NCBI GenBank assembly: GCA_945903645.1
Contig: CAMDOM010000021.1
Location: 1-46,682, forward strand
Source: Chryseobacterium gleum
Lineage (GTDB): Bacteria > Bacteroidota > Bacteroidia > UBA10329
Length of the DNA stretch: 46,682 nucleotides
Direction: 5' to 3'
Shown in pieces: positions 42,182 to 46,682 of the stretch. The notes beneath the pieces were generated by a model. It worked only from the letters and a program-made list of their open reading frames with translations, had not been told where the DNA came from and did no database searches. The position numbers and the translations under genes are program-made. Positions within the stretch are counted from its first letter, which is position 1, and every line of letters begins with the position of its first letter.

Positions 42182-44578
42182 ATGAAGAGAACAATCAAAA
42201 AAGTAGCAGTCCTTGGGTCAGGTGTCATGGGGTCACGTATTGCATGTCATTTCGCCAATGTCGGCTTAGAAGTAATTCTGCTCGATATCGTGCCGCGCGA
42301 GCCAAACGATGCTGAGAAAGCAAAAGGATTAACGCTTGAATCTAAAGCTGTTCGCAATCGTATTGTGAATGATGCATTGGCATTTGCGCTAAAAAGCAAT
42401 CCAGCTCCATTGTATAAAAAGAGCTACGCAAACCGTGTGAGCACAGGCAATTTTGACGATGATTTGAGTCGTATTGCCGATTGCGATTGGGTAATTGAAG
42501 TAGTAATCGAGCGCTTAGACATTAAGCAACAAGTGTTTACGAACGTAGAGAAATACCGTAAGCCAGGTACGTTGATTACATCTAACACTTCGGGTATTCC
42601 AATTCACTTAATGTTAGAGGGTAGGAGCGAGGACTTCCAGAAGCATTTTGCTGGAACGCACTTCTTCAATCCGCCACGTTACCTCAAGCTTTTGGAGGTT
42701 ATTCCAACGCCAAAAACGGACCCAGCGGTTACTGCATTCCTAATGGAATATGGAGATAAATTCTTGGGCAAAACAACCGTTTTGTGCAAAGACACTCCAG
42801 CATTTATCGCCAATCGCGTAGGGGTATACAGCATTCAGGCGTTGTTCCATATCGTTCAAGAAATGGGACTAAGCGTTACTGAGGTAGATAAAATGACAGG
42901 ACCAATTCTAGGTCGTGCCAAGTCTGCCACGTTCCGCACATGCGATGTGGTTGGATTAGACACTTTGGTGTTGGTGTCAAAAGGACTTCATGCCAATTGC
43001 CCAAATGATGAAGCCCGTCATTTGTTCGAGATTCCAAGCTATATCACACAAATGGTGGAGAAAGGATGGCTTGGTTCTAAAACTGGTCAAGGCTTCTTTA
43101 AAAAGGAGGGTAAGGATATTTTGGAATTAGACCTTGCCACTTTAGAATATCGTCTTGCTCCACGGGTTGATTATCCAACCTTGAAAGCTGCAAAAGCTGA
43201 GGATAACCTCAGCAAGCGCATGCGCATTTTGATGGGAGGAACCGATAAAGCGGGCGAATTCTATCGCAAAGCATTTTACGGTCTGTTCGAGTATGTGAGC
43301 AATCGCATACCTGAAATTACGGACGACCTCTACAAAATTGACGATGCCATTGGAGCTGGTTTTGGCTGGAAAATGGGTCCTTACACAGCGTGGGATGCCC
43401 TTGGAGTAGCCGAAACAGTAAAGGCCATGGAAGCTGTTGGTAGAAAACCTGCGCAGTGGGTGTATGACATGCTTGCCAAAGGTGTGAAATCGTTCTACGC
43501 TGTAGATAAAGGCAAGAAGTTGTATTACGATATTCCTTCTGGGGCATACAAAGTGATTCCAGGTACCGAGCACCTCATTATTTTGGATGCATTGCGCGAT
43601 ACCAATGTGGTGTGGGGTAATGCTGGAGCTACCTTGTTTGATATTGGCGATGGCGTTTTGAACTTGGAGTTCCACACCAAGATGAACACCATTGGCAGCG
43701 AAATTCTTCAAGGAATAAACAAAGCCATTGACATTGCTGAAGGCGATGCGAAATGGAAAGGCCTTGTAATTGCCAACGATGGAGAGAATTTCTCTGCGGG
43801 AGCAAACTTGGGAATGATATTCATGCTTGCCGCCAATCAAGAGTTGGACGAGTTGGATATGGCTGTTCGTGCCTTCCAAAACACGGTAATGCGCATTCGC
43901 ACATCTTCCATTCCAGTAGTTTCTGCGCCTCATGCTTTGACCTTAGGTGGAGGTTGCGAAATCTGCTTGCATTCTGATAAAGTGATTGCAGCTTCCGAAA
44001 CCTACATTGGTTTGGTGGAGTTTGGAGCAGGAGTTATTCCTGCTGGTTGCGGTTCTAAAGAAATGGCGCTTCGTGCCTCTGACGATTACCAAGAAAACAA
44101 CCTTCAATTGCCAGCCCTTCGCGAGCGTTTCCTCACTGTTGGTATGGCAAAAGTGGCCACTAGCGCAGCCGAAGCATTTGATTTAGGTATTTTGAGAAAA
44201 GGAATTGATGAAATTTGCATCAATGGCGACCGCAGAATAGCACGTGCCAAAAGCGCTGTGCTCGAAATGCACGAAGCGGGTTACACTGCTCCATTAGAGC
44301 GTAAGGATATCTTGGTATTGGGCAAAAAAGGATTGGGAATTTTTGTGGCTGGTGCACGTAGCATGGAAGCTGGAAAATTCATTTCCGAGCACGACCGCAT
44401 CATTTCCGAAGAGTTTGGATTTGTATTGGCCGGTGGCGATTTATCAGAGCCTACGCAAGTTTCCGAGCGCTATCTGTTGGACCTAGAGCGAAAGGCTTTC
44501 CTCAAGCTGGCCATCACGCGCAAGTCTATGGAAAGGATGCAAAGCCTCATCACCTCTGGAAAACCATTGCGTAACTAA
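42182..44578 (+). CDS. fadB: 3-hydroxyacyl-CoA dehydrogenase/enoyl-CoA hydratase
   Basis: A 798-aa bifunctional beta-oxidation enzyme. The N-terminal NAD-binding domain has GSGVMGSRIACHFANVGL and catalytic-region HFFNPPRYLKLLEVIP, and the dimer domains follow (FIANRVGVYSIQALFH; about 190-400). A C-terminal crotonase domain (about 500-700) has the oxyanion pattern FSAGANLGM and GGGCEICLHSD with EFGAGVIPAGCG. The dehydrogenase precedes the hydratase, opposite to E. coli FadB but usual for Bacteroidetes. Together with FadA (45281) and the acyl-CoA dehydrogenase (46544) it completes a beta-oxidation spiral. Probably controlled by the MarR upstream. Confidence 0.95.
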   Translation: MKRTIKKVAVLGSGVMGSRIACHFANVGLEVILLDIVPREPNDAEKAKGLTLESKAVRNRIVNDALAFALKSNPAPLYKKSYANRVSTGNFDDDLSRIADCDWVIEVVIERLDIKQQVFTNVEKYRKPGTLITSNTSGIPIHLMLEGRSEDFQKHFAGTHFFNPPRYLKLLEVIPTPKTDPAVTAFLMEYGDKFLGKTTVLCKDTPAFIANRVGVYSIQALFHIVQEMGLSVTEVDKMTGPILGRAKSATFRTCDVVGLDTLVLVSKGLHANCPNDEARHLFEIPSYITQMVEKGWLGSKTGQGFFKKEGKDILELDLATLEYRLAPRVDYPTLKAAKAEDNLSKRMRILMGGTDKAGEFYRKAFYGLFEYVSNRIPEITDDLYKIDDAIGAGFGWKMGPYTAWDALGVAETVKAMEAVGRKPAQWVYDMLAKGVKSFYAVDKGKKLYYDIPSGAYKVIPGTEHLIILDALRDTNVVWGNAGATLFDIGDGVLNLEFHTKMNTIGSEILQGINKAIDIAEGDAKWKGLVIANDGENFSAGANLGMIFMLAANQELDELDMAVRAFQNTVMRIRTSSIPVVSAPHALTLGGGCEICLHSDKVIAASETYIGLVEFGAGVIPAGCGSKEMALRASDDYQENNLQLPALRERFLTVGMAKVATSAAEAFDLGILRKGIDEICINGDRRIARAKSAVLEMHEAGYTAPLERKDILVLGKKGLGIFVAGARSMEAGKFISEHDRIISEEFGFVLAGGDLSEPTQVSERYLLDLERKAFLKLAITRKSMERMQSLITSGKPLRN

Positions 44579-44604
44579 ACTGTTTTTAGCCCGAAATTAG
44601 GGCC

Positions 44605-45195
44605 ATGAATACACGATTCATCTCTTATGTTCTATTCGCACTGTTTGCCTTTCAACCTGTGTTGCTCACCGCTCAAAATTTCGAGCGTCCTAAGTATGCA
44701 CCTCGAAAAAGCAATCATCGCAACGAGCGCGACCAGTACGACAGAAAGCAAGGGGTATGGCAAATGTATTCTGCGTCCAATCTTCTAATAGCCGAAATCA
44801 ATTATCTCAACGATAAAAAACATGGACTCTCCACGCGATATTATCCACACAGCGGCACCGTTATGGAGCAAGCTGAATATTTCGATGGAAGATTCCATGG
44901 CGGCTACAAGAAGTATTTCTATACAGGCAACTTAAAAACCGAAGGTGACTATGATTTTAATAAGCGCACAGGGTATTGGGTCAATTATTATCACACCACA
45001 GGAGAAATAAGTTCGGAGGGCAGTTATGAAAAAGGTAAAAAAGACGGAGAGTGGAAGTTTTACGATTCTAAAGGTCAATTGAAATACTCCTACACCTACA
45101 AAGCCGGTGTGTTGGTAGCGAAGAATGGATTAAGTCTAGAAGAATTGAAAAAACAAGAAACAGAGAAAAGTCAAAGCATTTCAATCCCGAAGTAA
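44605..45195 (+). CDS. Secreted MORN-repeat protein
   Basis: 196 aa. A signal peptide (about 1-24, ending LLTAQ) is followed by four or five MORN/YwqK-type repeats (QGVWQMYSASNLLIAEINYLNDKKHG; GRFHGGYKKYFYTGNLKTEGDYDFNKRTGYWVNYYH; GSYEKGKKDGEWKFYDSKGQLKYSYTYKAG). Such proteins are often called YwqK-family antitoxins, but no toxin partner is present. It lies between fadB and fadA on the same strand, 26 bases after fadB. An exported repeat protein inside a beta-oxidation operon is unexpected; a link to membrane lipids or uptake is speculative. Confidence 0.85.
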   Translation: MNTRFISYVLFALFAFQPVLLTAQNFERPKYAPRKSNHRNERDQYDRKQGVWQMYSASNLLIAEINYLNDKKHGLSTRYYPHSGTVMEQAEYFDGRFHGGYKKYFYTGNLKTEGDYDFNKRTGYWVNYYHTTGEISSEGSYEKGKKDGEWKFYDSKGQLKYSYTYKAGVLVAKNGLSLEELKKQETEKSQSISIPK

Positions 45196-45280
45196 GGAGC
45201 GAGTGGTTACAAAAACTAAAAACTAGAAAGCGGCCAAAGCGCTGCAAAATCAATCAATCATCAACATTAATAAGCACAAC

Positions 45281-46456
45281 ATGGACGCATACATTGTAGC
45301 AGGATTTCGTACCGCTGTGGGCAAAGCACCACGTGGAATTTTTAGATTTACTCGGCCCGATGACCTCGCAGCTGAGGTAATTCGTCACTTGGTGAAAGCG
45401 GTTCCAAACTTGGACCCCGATACCATTGATGACGTGATTGCTGGTTGCGCCACTCCCGAGGCCGAAATGGGCCTCAACATGGGCCGTATGATTTCGTTAA
45501 TGGGTCTGGATACGGTGAAAGTGCCGGGCATGACCGTAAATCGCTACTGCTCTTCGGGCATAGAAACAATTGCAATTGCAGCAGCCAAGATTAACGCGGG
45601 CATGGCCGATTGCATTATTGCAGGCGGTGCCGAAAGCATGAGCCCAATGCCGTTTGGTGGTTGGACAGTTACTCCTAATGTGGAAGTGGCCAAGCACCAT
45701 AGCGATTGGTATTGGGGCATGGGACTAACAGCCGAAGCAGTTGCTGAGAAATACAACATCAGCCGCGAAGACCAAGATTTGTTCTCCTACAACTCGCATG
45801 AGAAAGCTTTGGCAGCCATTAAGAACGGAAAGTTTGCGGACGATATCGTTCCTATTACGGTGAAACACGTTTACCTCGATGAGAACGAAAAACGCAAAGA
45901 GCGTGAGTTTGTGGTATCGCAAGACGAAGGCCCACGCGCTGGTAGCACTGTGGATGCATTGGCCAAATTAAAGCCTGTGTTCAAAACTGGAGGAAGTGTA
46001 ACTGCCGGCAATAGCTCGCAAACATCAGACGGTGCAGCATTCGTTATGGTAGTATCCGAGCGTAAGTTGAAAGAATTGTGCGTAAAACCAATTGCACGCA
46101 TGGTAACCTATGCGGTTTCTGGTTTGGAGCCTAGCCTTATGGGTGTTGGCCCTATCTATGCCATTCCGCAAGCATTGAAGCAAGCTGGGCTGAAACTGGA
46201 CGACATCGATTTGTTCGAACTTAACGAGGCATTTGCTTCACAGTCGTTGGCAGTAATGCGCGAGTTGGGTATCAATCCCGATAAAGTGAATGTGAATGGT
46301 GGTGCTATTGCACTTGGTCATCCACTTGGATGCACAGGCGGCAAACTGACCGTACAATTGCTTAACGAATTGAAAAGACGTAATGGCAAATACGGTATCG
46401 TTACTATGTGTGTAGGCACAGGGCAAGGCGCTGCTGGTATTTATGAAATGCTTTAA
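45281..46456 (+). CDS. fadA: Acetyl-CoA C-acyltransferase (3-ketoacyl-CoA thiolase)
   Basis: A 391-aa thiolase of the last beta-oxidation step. Nucleophile C90 in VNRYCSSGIETIA, NEAFASQ block, H347 in GHPLGCTGG and acid/base C377 in MCVGTGQGAAG are present. The start MDAYIVAGFRTAVGKAPRG and the CSSG active-site block favour the FadA degradative type over the AtoB-type at 6921. It belongs to the same operon as fadB, with an 85-base gap after the MORN gene, and is followed 87 bases later by an acyl-CoA dehydrogenase. Confidence 0.95.
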   Translation: MDAYIVAGFRTAVGKAPRGIFRFTRPDDLAAEVIRHLVKAVPNLDPDTIDDVIAGCATPEAEMGLNMGRMISLMGLDTVKVPGMTVNRYCSSGIETIAIAAAKINAGMADCIIAGGAESMSPMPFGGWTVTPNVEVAKHHSDWYWGMGLTAEAVAEKYNISREDQDLFSYNSHEKALAAIKNGKFADDIVPITVKHVYLDENEKRKEREFVVSQDEGPRAGSTVDALAKLKPVFKTGGSVTAGNSSQTSDGAAFVMVVSERKLKELCVKPIARMVTYAVSGLEPSLMGVGPIYAIPQALKQAGLKLDDIDLFELNEAFASQSLAVMRELGINPDKVNVNGGAIALGHPLGCTGGKLTVQLLNELKRRNGKYGIVTMCVGTGQGAAGIYEML

Positions 46457-46543
46457 GAATAAACGAATGAGCCAGTGCCACAACAATAGGTACTGTTTTA
46501 ATGTTAATCGTCAATCAATAATCACCAATCATAAATTAAAAGA

Positions 46544-46682
46544 ATGGCAACTTTAGAGAAAAAAGCCCTTCAAGGGGGCGAATGGCTTATCCGCCAAACG
46601 GATGCCCAAAACGTGTTCATCCCAGAAGAATGGACCGAAGAACAACTGATGGTGGCACAAACCTGCCGCGATTTTATTGCCC
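46544..46682 (+). CDS. Acyl-CoA dehydrogenase, N-terminal fragment
   Basis: The ATG at 46544 opens a frame that continues to the window edge (46 codons seen: MATLEKKALQGGEWLIRQ..., FIPEEWTEEQLMVAQTCRDFI). The IPEEWTEEQ..A..C.DFI block is typical of Bacteroidetes fadE-like acyl-CoA dehydrogenases, which come after fadA in this operon. The rest lies beyond the window, so only the family is inferred. Confidence 0.75.
   Translation, partial: MATLEKKALQGGEWLIRQTDAQNVFIPEEWTEEQLMVAQTCRDFIA

Noticed and set aside
44605-45195. Toxin-antitoxin system (YwqK-type antitoxin)
   Set aside because: The label comes from MORN similarity alone. No toxin gene lies next to it, and the protein has a signal peptide.

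Overview
The window looks like a Bacteroidota chromosome, probably an aquatic member of the Flavobacteriales/Sphingobacteriales grade. The signs are a proteorhodopsin, a type IX secretion (T9SS) C-terminal sorting domain, an N-terminal carboxypeptidase-like domain on a TonB-dependent receptor, a Bacteroidetes-type moxR-bat operon, and several exact matches to the Bacteroidetes -7 promoter box (TAnnTTTG). No rRNA, tRNA, CRISPR array or intact transposase was seen.

Region 1 (1-6.9 kb) is accessory in character. It has a truncated beta-helix gene, a green-type proton-pumping rhodopsin with a strong terminator and a nested inverted repeat upstream, a secreted T9SS-sorted alpha/beta hydrolase, a 56-aa DUF4177-like gene, a DUF1961 protein, and a class D beta-lactamase whose signal-peptide region carries an in-frame TGA. 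These are separated by long gene-poor spacers holding four copies of a degenerate repeat that I do not see elsewhere in the window.

Region 2 (6.9-21 kb) is housekeeping and all on the plus strand: an acetyl-CoA acetyltransferase, an SH3/NlpC-P60 peptidase, then moxR, DUF58, a BatD-like anchor protein, batA, batB, batC, batD, batE, bcp peroxiredoxin, recA, a TPR lipoprotein and a secreted protein. The run closes at a bidirectional terminator. The Bat proteins probably form an envelope complex of VWA, TPR and SH3 proteins driven by the MoxR ATPase.

Region 3 (21-30.5 kb) holds an NfeD/SppA-like membrane protease and a Tat-signal pirin interrupted by an in-frame TGA (both minus strand), an ABC-F ATPase, an unusual fusion of a NagB/6PGL-like domain to an alpha/beta hydrolase, an SDR oxidoreductase, a TerC-family protein and a long-form IspH.

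Region 4 (30.6-38.4 kb) is a tightly coupled probable iron-uptake operon: DUF4856 lipoprotein, imelysin-like lipoprotein, HTTM membrane protein and a FecA-like TonB receptor. A short palindrome resembling iron-regulator operators lies just upstream. Two secreted proteins of unknown function follow, ending at a terminator.

Region 5 (38.4 kb to the end) has a 1027-aa TerB-like/ABC/ABC-2 transporter, then a fatty-acid beta-oxidation operon: marR, fadB, a MORN-repeat protein, fadA and the start of an acyl-CoA dehydrogenase. A tandemly duplicated ~30-bp promoter/operator element precedes marR.

The best candidates for new biology are the NagB-like/hydrolase fusion, the four-gene imelysin-HTTM-TonB operon with its operator, the duplicated marR operator with near-leaderless promoter geometry, and two otherwise intact genes carrying in-frame TGA codons. 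All annotations come from reading the sequence; no database search was run.
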